From positions 124,001-188,000 of the forward strand of contig CAYNRG010000003.1 in the NCBI GenBank assembly GCA_964399545.1: a DNA stretch of 64,000 nucleotides. Reading direction: 5' to 3'. Every line of letters begins with the position of its first letter. Position 1 is the first letter of the stretch. This document shows, piece after piece, positions 51,081-59,744 of this stretch. The DNA comes from CAYNRG01 sp964399545. Its GTDB lineage: Bacteria; Bacillota_I; Bacilli_A; Erysipelotrichales; Erysipelotrichaceae. The notes under the pieces were generated by a model. That model had not been told where the DNA came from. It ran no database searches and saw nothing but the letters and a program-made list of their open reading frames with translations. The position numbers and the translations under genes were made by a program.

Positions 51081-51728
51081 CTATAATTCTTCAAGATATA
51101 CTATTTGATCACATCTAGACGCTAATGATTTATCATGAGTAACAATAATAATTGTTTTACCATTATCCCTCAATGTTTCCAATAACTTAAAGATATAATC
51201 TGCAGTTTCTTCATCTAAATTCCCTGTTGGTTCGTCTGTTAAAAGAATATCTCCTGGCTTAATCATCGCTCTCGCCAATGCTACTCTCTGTTGTTCTCCA
51301 CCACTTAAAGAATAAATATAACTTTTCTCAATTCCTGGTAGTCCTATCTTTTCTAGAGCTTCTTGAATACATTTCTTTTTATCTATCTTAGACATCTTAC
51401 AATACTCTAGTGCTAATGAAAGATTATACTCTACTGTTTCTGACTCTATCAATGCATAATCTTGAAATAAATAACTGATGTTATTTCGAATAAAGGAGAA
51501 TCTCTTTCTACCACGAAGAGTTTTGATATTCATTCCTAAAACATTAATTTCTCCTTGATAATCTACATCCATCAATCCTATCAAATTCAACAAGGTTGTT
51601 TTTCCAGATCCAGATTGACCCACAAGTGCTGTAATTTGATTCTTAGAAATGGTTAGGTCTACTTCTGTAAATATTTTCTTTGACCCAAAAGATTTTGAGA
51701 CATTTTTTAATTCTATCATTCTAATCAC
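51081..51728 (-). CDS. ABC ATPase, bacteriocin-immunity/FtsE-LolD type (copy A)
   Basis: This 215-residue ATPase has Walker A VGQSGSGKTTLLN near residue 36, the signature LSGGEQQRVALARAM near 140 and Walker B DILLTDEPTGNLD near 158. It belongs to the LolD/MacB-like branch that partners FtsX-type permeases. Start overlaps the permease stop by eight bases. It is identical in amino-acid sequence to the second copy at 53884. Confidence 0.9.
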   Translation of the reverse strand: MIRMIELKNVSKSFGSKKIFTEVDLTISKNQITALVGQSGSGKTTLLNLIGLMDVDYQGEINVLGMNIKTLRGRKRFSFIRNNISYLFQDYALIESETVEYNLSLALEYCKMSKIDKKKCIQEALEKIGLPGIEKSYIYSLSGGEQQRVALARAMIKPGDILLTDEPTGNLDEETADYIFKLLETLRDNGKTIIIVTHDKSLASRCDQIVYLEEL

Positions 51729-53838
51729 CCCTCTTCTTTAAACTTTTAGCAATGTTGCTTTGTTGAGCAAACACAATACAACTTGTCGTGAATATCGCAA
51801 ATATTAGAAACAGTATTGAAAAACCGAAGTAAATGAACCAATCTCCAATTTTCAAAAAGAAATTAAGCAGCGTTACTATTATAATCGATGAACATACAAC
51901 CATTATATTTGTCGCAATGATATCACCAAAAGTCGAAACAACGCCATGTCCCAAATATCTCTTCACAGAAATCTCGCGGTGGTTTTGAATTAAATACAGT
52001 GAAACAAATTGCATTTGTGCAAGCAACACTACTAACCCCATAACTGCAAGTACCAATCCCAACATTTTCAACCCTCGATAATTTCTATACAGCTCTTCAC
52101 CTAAGTATTCCCCCACTGTTACAAAATGATTAGGCTTAAACTCTTCATATCCACAATCAGCTAAAATCTGATCCAGTCGATTAACAACTTCTTCTTTATC
52201 TCCATCAATTCGAAATTTCAAAGCTGTGGAAAGTCCAATTCCATATATTGATAATCCTATTGTATCATCAATATAGTTTGTTTCATTATCGTTTCGCACT
52301 AATTTCAATACGGGTGAATCAATCATAATTACATCCAATTCATAGGTAGGTAGCATTTGATTATCATAATACAAAATTTCAGGGTTATAGTCTTCATAAT
52401 TATCTTGATAATTCTCATATTTGTACTTATAGTAGTCATGAAATACAGTTGTAGGATCATGACTATACTGACGTGGAAAGATAAAAATATCTTCTTCATT
52501 ATATTCTTTTAATTGAACTTCATTCCCTTTATCATCATAAACCTTAACTCCTTCTATCTCAAAATAATTCGAACTAACAACACCATATAAATCATCATAC
52601 TTATAACCTTCTTGAACTACTGCATCTTTATGATAAACTCTATACTCATTAAACTTTACATAGATATATTTACTTTTCAGTAAGTCATCACTGATAACCT
52701 TATTATAAAATTGATTGGCAATCACAATATCACTATTTATAAAATTAACATCTGCATCATATATTGTCCCATAATCTAAAAAATAACTTATTGAATCTTC
52801 TGCTTTTTTATTATCAATAATATTTCTTATATTTTCACTCGATATCACTGCTATCAACAGGATCACAATGCAAATAACCACTTGAATCACTACATTCAAT
52901 TTCGTAATCTTTTGTGCAACATGTTTTCGTTTCAGAATTTCTGATGGACTCTGTTTGTGTATGATTCCTCTCACTGCAAACAAGCAAATACCATATGTCA
53001 TTATTAATAAAACTACATCTTTAAAAAGGGTAGATAACAATACTTGAAAGGGTATATTAGGCAGAAGAAAGAAACCTAGAATAGATAAACCACCACTAAA
53101 AGCTAGAACTTTATACTCACTAGGAAAAATTCTTTGCACTATTTTCCATGAAGAAAATCCTAGTAAAAATAACACACCTATTTTTTTTGAACTAGACACA
53201 ATTTTTTGAAAAATGGCCAAAAGATATAAAATCAAGAAAATGCCTAAGGCAATACTAAGGTATACCATAATCGCTATACTTGTATTTCTATACATCCTTG
53301 AGGTTGTTCTTACAGATTCAACCGCAATTCCATAATGACTTGAAAAATCATCAATAAATTTCTCAATATCCGCTTCATTTTCTGCACCAATATAAAAACG
53401 TCCATCCCAAAACAAGGATAAATCTTCTCTTTTTGATAAACTCTCATAGATAAAGTAATCATTACTCAGTATATCTCGAACATTTGCACTCTCTCCATAT
53501 GTTGTATATATTAACGCATCACTCGTATCCAACTTCAAATTTGATTGCATCAATGGGCGTACATTTTCTGTATATAACAATTTTAATGCTTTTCCCTCAA
53601 TTGCAAAAAATGGAATTAACACCCTCACATTATGTTTCTCTGATAAGTCTTCTACAAATAAATCAAATTCTTTATTAAACGAGATTGATTCATATCCCTC
53701 AACTTGTATCGTTATATTAATATTTCCAGAATCTATAAGCAAAAAATCTTGGCGCTGTTTTTCATCTTTCTCTACTAGTAAAATAAATGAGCTACATAAA
53801 GCAATACAAGCAAGCATTCCTAAATAAATTTTCTTCAT
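51721..53838 (-). CDS. FtsX-like bacteriocin-associated permease (copy A)
   Basis: This 705-residue membrane protein has one N-terminal hydrophobic segment, a first external domain (about 30-185), helices at about 190-335, then a second external domain (about 340-580). C-terminal FtsX-type helices lie at about 590-700. The design matches the bacteriocin-associated integral membrane family (DUF1430-like), thought to give immunity or export of lactococcin-type peptides. Copy A has the external patch YGTIYDADVNFINSDIVIA and VKFNEYRVYHKDAVVQ. Its partner ATPase follows directly. Confidence 0.8.
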   Translation of the reverse strand: MKKIYLGMLACIALCSSFILLVEKDEKQRQDFLLIDSGNINITIQVEGYESISFNKEFDLFVEDLSEKHNVRVLIPFFAIEGKALKLLYTENVRPLMQSNLKLDTSDALIYTTYGESANVRDILSNDYFIYESLSKREDLSLFWDGRFYIGAENEADIEKFIDDFSSHYGIAVESVRTTSRMYRNTSIAIMVYLSIALGIFLILYLLAIFQKIVSSSKKIGVLFLLGFSSWKIVQRIFPSEYKVLAFSGGLSILGFFLLPNIPFQVLLSTLFKDVVLLIMTYGICLFAVRGIIHKQSPSEILKRKHVAQKITKLNVVIQVVICIVILLIAVISSENIRNIIDNKKAEDSISYFLDYGTIYDADVNFINSDIVIANQFYNKVISDDLLKSKYIYVKFNEYRVYHKDAVVQEGYKYDDLYGVVSSNYFEIEGVKVYDDKGNEVQLKEYNEEDIFIFPRQYSHDPTTVFHDYYKYKYENYQDNYEDYNPEILYYDNQMLPTYELDVIMIDSPVLKLVRNDNETNYIDDTIGLSIYGIGLSTALKFRIDGDKEEVVNRLDQILADCGYEEFKPNHFVTVGEYLGEELYRNYRGLKMLGLVLAVMGLVVLLAQMQFVSLYLIQNHREISVKRYLGHGVVSTFGDIIATNIMVVCSSIIIVTLLNFFLKIGDWFIYFGFSILFLIFAIFTTSCIVFAQQSNIAKSLKKRGD

Positions 53839-53883
53839 TTCATCACCCTTTTCCGTATATATTAAAAGCTCTAAAATAGTCTT

Positions 53884-54531
53884 CTATAATTCTTCAAGGT
53901 ATACTATTTGATCACATCTAGACGCTAATGATTTATCATGGGTAACAATAATAATTGTTTTACCATTATCCCTCAATGTTTCCAATAACTTAAAGATATA
54001 ATCTGCAGTTTCTTCATCTAAATTCCCTGTTGGTTCGTCTGTTAAAAGAATATCTCCTGGCTTAATCATCGCTCTCGCCAATGCTACTCTCTGTTGTTCT
54101 CCACCACTTAAAGAATAAATATAACTTTTCTCAATTCCTGGTAGTCCTATCTTTTCTAGAGCTTCTTGAATACATTTCTTTTTATCTATCTTAGACATCT
54201 TACAATACTCTAGTGCTAATGAAAGATTATACTCTACTGTTTCTGACTCTATCAATGCATAATCTTGAAATAAATAACTGATGTTATTTCGAATAAAGGA
54301 GAATCTCTTTCTACCACGAAGAGTTTTGATATTCATTCCTAAAACATTAATTTCTCCTTGATAATCTACATCCATCAATCCTATCAAATTCAACAAGGTT
54401 GTTTTTCCAGATCCAGATTGACCCACAAGTGCTGTAATTTGATTCTTAGAAATGGTTAGGTCTACTTCTGTAAATATTTTCTTTGACCCAAAAGATTTTG
54501 AGACATTTTTTAATTCTATCATTCTAATCAC
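53884..54531 (-). CDS. ABC ATPase, bacteriocin-immunity/FtsE-LolD type (copy B)
   Basis: The protein is identical over all 215 residues to copy A at 51081-51728, with only silent base changes. Walker A, LSGGEQQ signature and Walker B are intact. About 45 bases separate its stop from the start of the copy A permease, so all four genes can be read as one transcript from the promoter at 56870. Confidence 0.9.
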   Translation of the reverse strand: MIRMIELKNVSKSFGSKKIFTEVDLTISKNQITALVGQSGSGKTTLLNLIGLMDVDYQGEINVLGMNIKTLRGRKRFSFIRNNISYLFQDYALIESETVEYNLSLALEYCKMSKIDKKKCIQEALEKIGLPGIEKSYIYSLSGGEQQRVALARAMIKPGDILLTDEPTGNLDEETADYIFKLLETLRDNGKTIIIVTHDKSLASRCDQIVYLEEL

Positions 54532-56641
54532 CCCTCTTCTTTAAACTTTTAGCAATGTTGCTTTGTTGAGCAAACACAATACAACTTGTCGTGAATATCG
54601 CAAATATTAGAAACAGTATTGAAAAACCGAAGTAAATGAACCAATCTCCAATTTTCAAAAAGAAATTAAGCAGCGTTACTATTATAATCGATGAACATAC
54701 AACCATTATATTTGTCGCAATGATATCACCAAAAGTCGAAACAACGCCATGTCCCAAATATCTCTTCACAGAAATCTCGCGGTGGTTTTGAATTAAATAC
54801 AGTGAAACAAATTGCATTTGTGCAAGCAACACTACTAACCCCATAACTGCAAGTACCAATCCCAACATTTTCAACCCTCGATAATTTCTATACAGCTCTT
54901 CACCTAAGTATTCCCCCACTGTTACAAAATGATTAGGCTTAAACTCTTCATATCCACAATCAGCTAAAATCTGATCCAGTCGATTAACAACTTCTTCTTT
55001 ATCTCCATCAATTCGAAATTTCAAAGCTGTGGAAAGTCCAATTCCATATATTGATAATCCTATTGTATCATCAATATAGTTTGTTTCATTATCGTTTCGC
55101 ACTAATTTCAATACGGGTGAATCAATCATAATTACATCCAATTCATAGGTAGGTAGCATTTGATTATCATAATACAAAATTTCAGGGTTATAGTCTTCAT
55201 AATTATCTTGATAATTCTCATATTTGTACTTATAGTAGTCATGAAATACAGTTGTAGGATCATGACTATACTGACGTGGAAAGATAAAAATATCTTCTTC
55301 ATTATATTCTTTTAATTGAACTTCATTCCCTTTATCATCATAAACCTTAACTCCTTCTATCTCAAAATAATTTGAACTAACAACAGCATACAAATCATCA
55401 TACTTATAACCTTCTTGAACGATTGTCCCTTCACTATATATTCCATACTTATCAAACGAAGCATAGATATATTTACTTTTAAGTAAGTCATCACTGATAA
55501 CCTTATTATAAAATTGATTGGCAATCTCAATATCCCTATTTACAAAGTTAGCATCTATATAGTATATTGTACCATATTCTAGTAGATAACTTATTGAATC
55601 TTCATCCTTTTTATTATCAATAATATTTCTTATATTTTCACTCGATATCACTGCTATTAACAGAATCACAATGCAAATAACTACTTGAATCACTACATTC
55701 AATTTCGTAATCTTTTGTGCAACATGTTTTCGTTTCAGAATTTCTGATGGACTCTGTTTGTGTATGATTCCTCTCACTGCAAACAAGCAAATACCATATG
55801 TCATTATTAATAAAACTACATCTTTAAAAAGGGTAGATAACAATACTTGAAAGGGTATATTAGGCAGAAGAAAGAAACCTAGAATAGATAAACCACCACT
55901 AAAAGCTAGAACTTTATACTCACTAGGAAAAATTCTTTGCACTATTTTCCATGAAGAAAATCCTAGTAAAAATAACACACCTATTTTTTTTGAACTAGAC
56001 ACAATTTTTTGAAAAATGGCCAAAAGATATAAAATCAAGAAAATGCCTAAGGCAATACTAAGGTATACCATAATCGCTATACTTGTATTTCTATACATCC
56101 TTGAGGTTGTTCTTACAGATTCAACCGCAATTCCATAATGACTTGAAAAATCATCAATAAATTTCTCAATATCCGCTTCATTTTCTGCACCAATATAAAA
56201 ACGTCCATCCCAAAACAAGGATAAATCTTCTCTTTTTGATAAACTCTCATAGATAAAGTAATCATTACTCAGTATATCTCGAACATTTGCACTCTCTCCA
56301 TATGTTGTATATATTAACGCATCACTCGTATCCAACTTCAAATTTGATTGCATCAATGGGCGTACATTTTCTGTATATAACAATTTTAATGCTTTTCCCT
56401 CAATTGCAAAAAATGGAATTAACACCCTCACATTATGTTTCTCTGATAAGTCTTCTACAAATAAATCAAATTCTTTATTAAACGAGATTGATTCATATCC
56501 CTCAACTTGTATCGTTATATTAATATTTCCAGAATCTATAAGCAAAAAATCTTGGCGCTGTTTTTCATCTTTCTCTACTAGTAAAATAAATGAGCTACAT
56601 AAAGCAATACAAGCAAGAATCCCTAAATAAATTTTTTTCAT
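54524..56641 (-). CDS. FtsX-like bacteriocin-associated permease (copy B)
   Basis: The 705-residue paralogue of copy A has the same membrane layout. It differs mainly at about residues 348-418, in the second external domain (YGTIYYIDANFVNRDIEIA and ASFDKYGIYSEGTIVQ). Both copies are full-length, so neither is a pseudogene. It is the first gene after a leader with a terminator-like hairpin. Confidence 0.8.
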   Translation of the reverse strand: MKKIYLGILACIALCSSFILLVEKDEKQRQDFLLIDSGNINITIQVEGYESISFNKEFDLFVEDLSEKHNVRVLIPFFAIEGKALKLLYTENVRPLMQSNLKLDTSDALIYTTYGESANVRDILSNDYFIYESLSKREDLSLFWDGRFYIGAENEADIEKFIDDFSSHYGIAVESVRTTSRMYRNTSIAIMVYLSIALGIFLILYLLAIFQKIVSSSKKIGVLFLLGFSSWKIVQRIFPSEYKVLAFSGGLSILGFFLLPNIPFQVLLSTLFKDVVLLIMTYGICLFAVRGIIHKQSPSEILKRKHVAQKITKLNVVIQVVICIVILLIAVISSENIRNIIDNKKDEDSISYLLEYGTIYYIDANFVNRDIEIANQFYNKVISDDLLKSKYIYASFDKYGIYSEGTIVQEGYKYDDLYAVVSSNYFEIEGVKVYDDKGNEVQLKEYNEEDIFIFPRQYSHDPTTVFHDYYKYKYENYQDNYEDYNPEILYYDNQMLPTYELDVIMIDSPVLKLVRNDNETNYIDDTIGLSIYGIGLSTALKFRIDGDKEEVVNRLDQILADCGYEEFKPNHFVTVGEYLGEELYRNYRGLKMLGLVLAVMGLVVLLAQMQFVSLYLIQNHREISVKRYLGHGVVSTFGDIIATNIMVVCSSIIIVTLLNFFLKIGDWFIYFGFSILFLIFAIFTTSCIVFAQQSNIAKSLKKRGD

Positions 56642-56869
56642 TTCTTCTCCCTTTTCCGTGTGTAATTATAAATTATAGAAGAAAAGAGCAAGCTCTCTCA
56701 CTCTTTTCAACTTTTCTTACCATACTAGTTCCCAATATCACAGCCTCTGTACCATGAAAATTTAACCGTTCCATCAACATATCAGTTTGATCCACTTGCT
56801 ATAAAAACAACAGAAGTTGTAGCAACTTCTCACTTCCATCCGTTGTTAAGTTATTTTTATCACAATATT
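56642..56869 (-). other. Leader region of the ABC operon, no intact gene
   Basis: This 230-base leader holds the terminator-like hairpin and a 21-codon frame starting near 56840 (MEVRSCYNFCCFYSKWIKLIC), which has no ribosome-binding site. In another frame, interrupted by stops, VATTSVVFIASGSN and YVDGTVKFSWYRGCDIGN are readable and look like a decayed secreted-peptide gene. Neither frame is convincing. Confidence 0.3.
56803..56848 (-). terminator. Terminator-like hairpin in the ABC operon leader
   Basis: On the minus strand AGAAGTTG, a three-base loop and CAACTTCT are followed by GTTGTTTTT. Outer AACAAC/GTTGTT can extend the stem. It lies about 20-60 bases after the predicted start site and before any ABC gene, the position of an attenuator. 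Confidence 0.5.
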
Positions 56870-56897
56870 ATTGTAACATTTTTTCTATAAATGTCAA
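56870..56897 (-). promoter_or_regulatory. Promoter of the duplicated ABC operon
   Basis: TTGACA (56897-56892), 16-base spacer, TACAAT (56875-56870) on the minus strand. Confidence 0.6.
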
Positions 56898-56973
56898 ATA
56901 ATGATATTATTAAATATTTTAACTTTAATTTCAGCGCTATAGATATACACTTAAAAACTATATACCATAAATT

Positions 56974-57003
56974 AAAAAGCACCTCTCTTTCGAAAAATGC
57001 TTC
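56974..57003 (-). terminator. Weak terminator candidate downstream of ftsH
   Basis: AAGCA and TGCTT form a short stem followed by T on the minus strand. It is the only candidate found for the ftsH transcript. Confidence 0.35.
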
Positions 57004-57075
57004 TTATTTTATTTCACTATAATTTCAGTAAATACTTTATTCTATAAAACTAAAAGATTGGAACATTTCGTCAAG

Positions 57076-57168
57076 CTATGATTCATCTACAACGAGTGTT
57101 ATTGTTTTCCATGTGTGATTTTCAATAGCTAGTTCACCTAAATTTTCAAGAATTTCAACATTATCCAT
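57076..57168 (-). pseudogene. Short coding-like fragment after ftsH
   Basis: A 30-codon frame (MDNVEILENLGELAIENH and a further 12 residues, ending VVDES) lies 29 bases after ftsH. The frame stays open upstream to the ftsH stop region (VIFKLGLSTQG), but no ribosome-binding site is present. The composition looks like real protein, perhaps the tail of a gene lost by deletion. No family recognised. Confidence 0.3.
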
Positions 57169-57197
57169 TCCTTGAGTTGACAATCCTAATTTAAAGA

Positions 57198-59156
57198 TTA
57201 CTTTTCTTCTAAATTATCTTCTTCTATTTCAGTTATATCACTCATTTCGTCCTGAGTAAGAGTTTCTGTTTCATTTTCTTCATCAACCGAAACATCAACA
57301 ATTTCAGCTTCTTGATCAATTTTATCTTCCATTACTTCTTCTAAAGGTTTGCCCTCCAAAATCAGATCAATTTGCTCTGCAGTAATTGTTTCATATTCTA
57401 ATAACGCTTCTGCAATTTTAATTAGTTCTTCTTTATGAGTAGAAATCAAAGCATGAGCCTTTCCATGGCAGTGATCAATAATTTTACGAACTTCCTGATC
57501 AATTTCATACGCAATTTGATTCGAAACATTAGTTGACGAATTATAATCAAGGCCTAAGAATACATTTCGCCTACCACTATCATATTTAATTGGACCAAGG
57601 TCACTCATTCCGTATACTGTAACCATATCTCTCGCAATTTTTGTAGATGATTCAATATCTCCTACCGCTCCAGCTGAGATATCATCAAAGAAAATTTCTT
57701 CTGCAACACGACCACCCATATACGAAGTAATTCTTGCAATCAAATCCTTCTTCGTACTCATAATTTTTTCTTCTTTTTCAGCCATTAAATTATAGCCACC
57801 TGCTTGTCCTCGCGGAATAATTGTAATCTTTTGAACCATTGTGGTTGCATCTTCTAAGAAGATACCTACAACAGCATGGCCGGCTTCATGATACGCAACT
57901 AACTTCTTAGAGTGAGCATCATATTTTCGACTTTTCTTCGCTGGGCCCATCATTACACGATCAATCGCTTCGTCTAAATTACTCATTCCTATTACTGAAG
58001 ACTTTTCACGAACTGCCAGAATCGCAGCTTCATTCAATACATTTTCTAAATCCGCACCACTAAATCCTGGTGTACGCTTTGCTATTGCTACTAAATCTAC
58101 ATCCTTTGATAAAGGTTTATTTCTAGCATGAACTGCTAAAATTTCTTCACGCCCTTTTCGATCTGGTAACCCTACAGTAATTTGTCTATCAATTCTTCCT
58201 GGTCGAATCAGAGCAGGATCTAAAACATCGGCACGGTTTGTTGCAGCAATAATAACAATTCCTGTATTTTCACTAATTCCATCCATCTCTACTAATAATT
58301 GATTCAAAGTTTGTTCCATCTCTTCTTTTCCACTTCCGCCAGCACCCGCTCCACGCTGTCGAGCAACAGCATCAATTTCATCAATAAAAATCATACATGG
58401 TGATGTCGCTTTGGCTTTCTTAAACATATCTCTAACACGGCCTGCTCCAACTCCCACATACAGTTCTGTGAAATCAGATCCTGAAACGCTATAAAATGGA
58501 ACATCTGCTTCTCCTGCAACAGCTTTAGCTAATAGAGTTTTCCCCGTTCCTGGAGGACCAACCATTAATATCCCCTTTGGAATTCGAGCACCCATTTTTG
58601 CAAACTTTTTAGGCGATTTCAAATACTCAATCAATTCTTCCATCTCTTCTTTTTCTTCAGTACATCCAGCTACATCACTAAAGCGAACTTTCACATTTCC
58701 TTCAAGTCGTGCTCTAGACTTTGTAGCCTCTGCTCCTTTTGATTGTAAGCTACTTACTCTTCTAAACATAAACATCGCTAAGGCTCCGAAGAAAATTAGA
58801 GGAATAAAGGCTTTAATTATTTCGATAAAAGCATTACTTTGCTCTGAATCAACAATGGTAAGTTTACTTTCATCCAAATAACCTAAAATCCGGCTAACTT
58901 CTGCTTCTGTACTCGGTATTTTTGCTGAAAACTTAACTCTTTTACCTTCTTCATTTTGATAGTATCCTGCTACTGTCGTAATGTTATAACCAACACTTAC
59001 TTGAGCATCGATAACTTCTTCTGTTTCTAACACATTAATCAACCCATTATAATCCATTGGCTTTGATGTTGTCGAATTCCAAAACCCAACGAACATTGAA
59101 ATTGTCATAACTAAAATTAAATAGGGAATGATATTAATTATTTTTCTATTATCCAT
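57198..59156 (-). CDS. ftsH: ATP-dependent zinc metalloprotease FtsH
   Basis: This 652-residue protein has two N-terminal membrane segments (about 8-26 and 112-131) flanking an external domain. Its AAA module has Walker A GPPGTGKT (about 200-207), Walker B MIFIDEIDA and the second region of homology ATNRADVLDPALIRPGR. The zinc protease motif HEAGH is at 423-427. An acidic tail follows. It degrades membrane and regulatory proteins. It is the last gene of the tilS-hpt-ftsH cluster. Confidence 0.96.
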   Translation of the reverse strand: MDNRKIINIIPYLILVMTISMFVGFWNSTTSKPMDYNGLINVLETEEVIDAQVSVGYNITTVAGYYQNEEGKRVKFSAKIPSTEAEVSRILGYLDESKLTIVDSEQSNAFIEIIKAFIPLIFFGALAMFMFRRVSSLQSKGAEATKSRARLEGNVKVRFSDVAGCTEEKEEMEELIEYLKSPKKFAKMGARIPKGILMVGPPGTGKTLLAKAVAGEADVPFYSVSGSDFTELYVGVGAGRVRDMFKKAKATSPCMIFIDEIDAVARQRGAGAGGSGKEEMEQTLNQLLVEMDGISENTGIVIIAATNRADVLDPALIRPGRIDRQITVGLPDRKGREEILAVHARNKPLSKDVDLVAIAKRTPGFSGADLENVLNEAAILAVREKSSVIGMSNLDEAIDRVMMGPAKKSRKYDAHSKKLVAYHEAGHAVVGIFLEDATTMVQKITIIPRGQAGGYNLMAEKEEKIMSTKKDLIARITSYMGGRVAEEIFFDDISAGAVGDIESSTKIARDMVTVYGMSDLGPIKYDSGRRNVFLGLDYNSSTNVSNQIAYEIDQEVRKIIDHCHGKAHALISTHKEELIKIAEALLEYETITAEQIDLILEGKPLEEVMEDKIDQEAEIVDVSVDEENETETLTQDEMSDITEIEEDNLEEK

Positions 59157-59183
59157 TTTGTTTGCCCACTTTCCTAATTCTCT

Positions 59184-59723
59184 TTATTGATAACACTCGT
59201 CTTTTAACACACCCACATAAGGGAAGTTACGAAACTTTTGATTAAAATCTAACCCAAATCCAACCACAAATTCATTCTCAATTTTGAAACCTACATACTC
59301 TGCCGCTACCTCTTCAGTTCGCCGTGATGGTTTATCCAACAAGGTTACAGTTTTGACAGATTTTGCACCTTTTCTCATTAGTATATCCTTTACTGTTACC
59401 AATGTTTTCCCTGTATCAACAATATCCTCCACTAATACAATATCTGTTCCTTTTATCGAACGGTCTAAGTCTTTAATAATTTTAACATCACCCATTGACT
59501 CAGTGCCTTCATAACTAGACACATCCATAAAATCAAACTCAATATCTATATCTACATGTTTAATTAACTCTGCCAAAAAAGGAACAGATCCTTTTAATAA
59601 AGCTACAAATAACGGTGTGTGCGCCTCACTCCGATAATCATCTGAAATTTGTTTTCCTAATTCTTTACTTCTTTGAATAATCTCTTCTTCTGAAACTAAA
59701 ATTTTTTTTATCAATGAATGCAT
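59184..59723 (-). CDS. hpt: Hypoxanthine-guanine phosphoribosyltransferase
   Basis: This 179-residue enzyme has the PRPP-binding motif VLVEDIVDTGKTLV near residue 98. It also has LKGSVPFLAELIKHV near 43 and a C-terminal VGFGLDFNQKFRNFPYVGVL. It salvages hypoxanthine and guanine. Its place between tilS and ftsH is standard in Firmicutes. Confidence 0.94.
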   Translation of the reverse strand: MHSLIKKILVSEEEIIQRSKELGKQISDDYRSEAHTPLFVALLKGSVPFLAELIKHVDIDIEFDFMDVSSYEGTESMGDVKIIKDLDRSIKGTDIVLVEDIVDTGKTLVTVKDILMRKGAKSVKTVTLLDKPSRRTEEVAAEYVGFKIENEFVVGFGLDFNQKFRNFPYVGVLKDECYQ

Positions 59724-59744
59724 TTTTCTTCCTCCATACTTTAT

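Larger units (their letters stand above)
51080..53857. repeat. Tandem duplication, left copy (2.8 kb)
   Basis: It contains the ATPase and permease genes and matches 53883-56660 at a constant offset of 2803 bases. The ATPase proteins are identical. The two permease proteins differ at their start by one residue and otherwise only in a patch at about residues 348-418. Confidence 0.95.
53883..56660. repeat. Tandem duplication, right copy (2.8 kb)
   Basis: Second unit of the direct repeat. Identity with the left unit is nearly complete except in two short blocks of the permease gene (about 55414-55470 and 55530-55610). Confidence 0.95.

Noticed and set aside
56680..56850. Intact lactococcin-972-type bacteriocin precursor
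   Set aside because: Stops interrupt the best frame and the family's typical C-terminal motif is not present. Kept only as a low-interest remnant.
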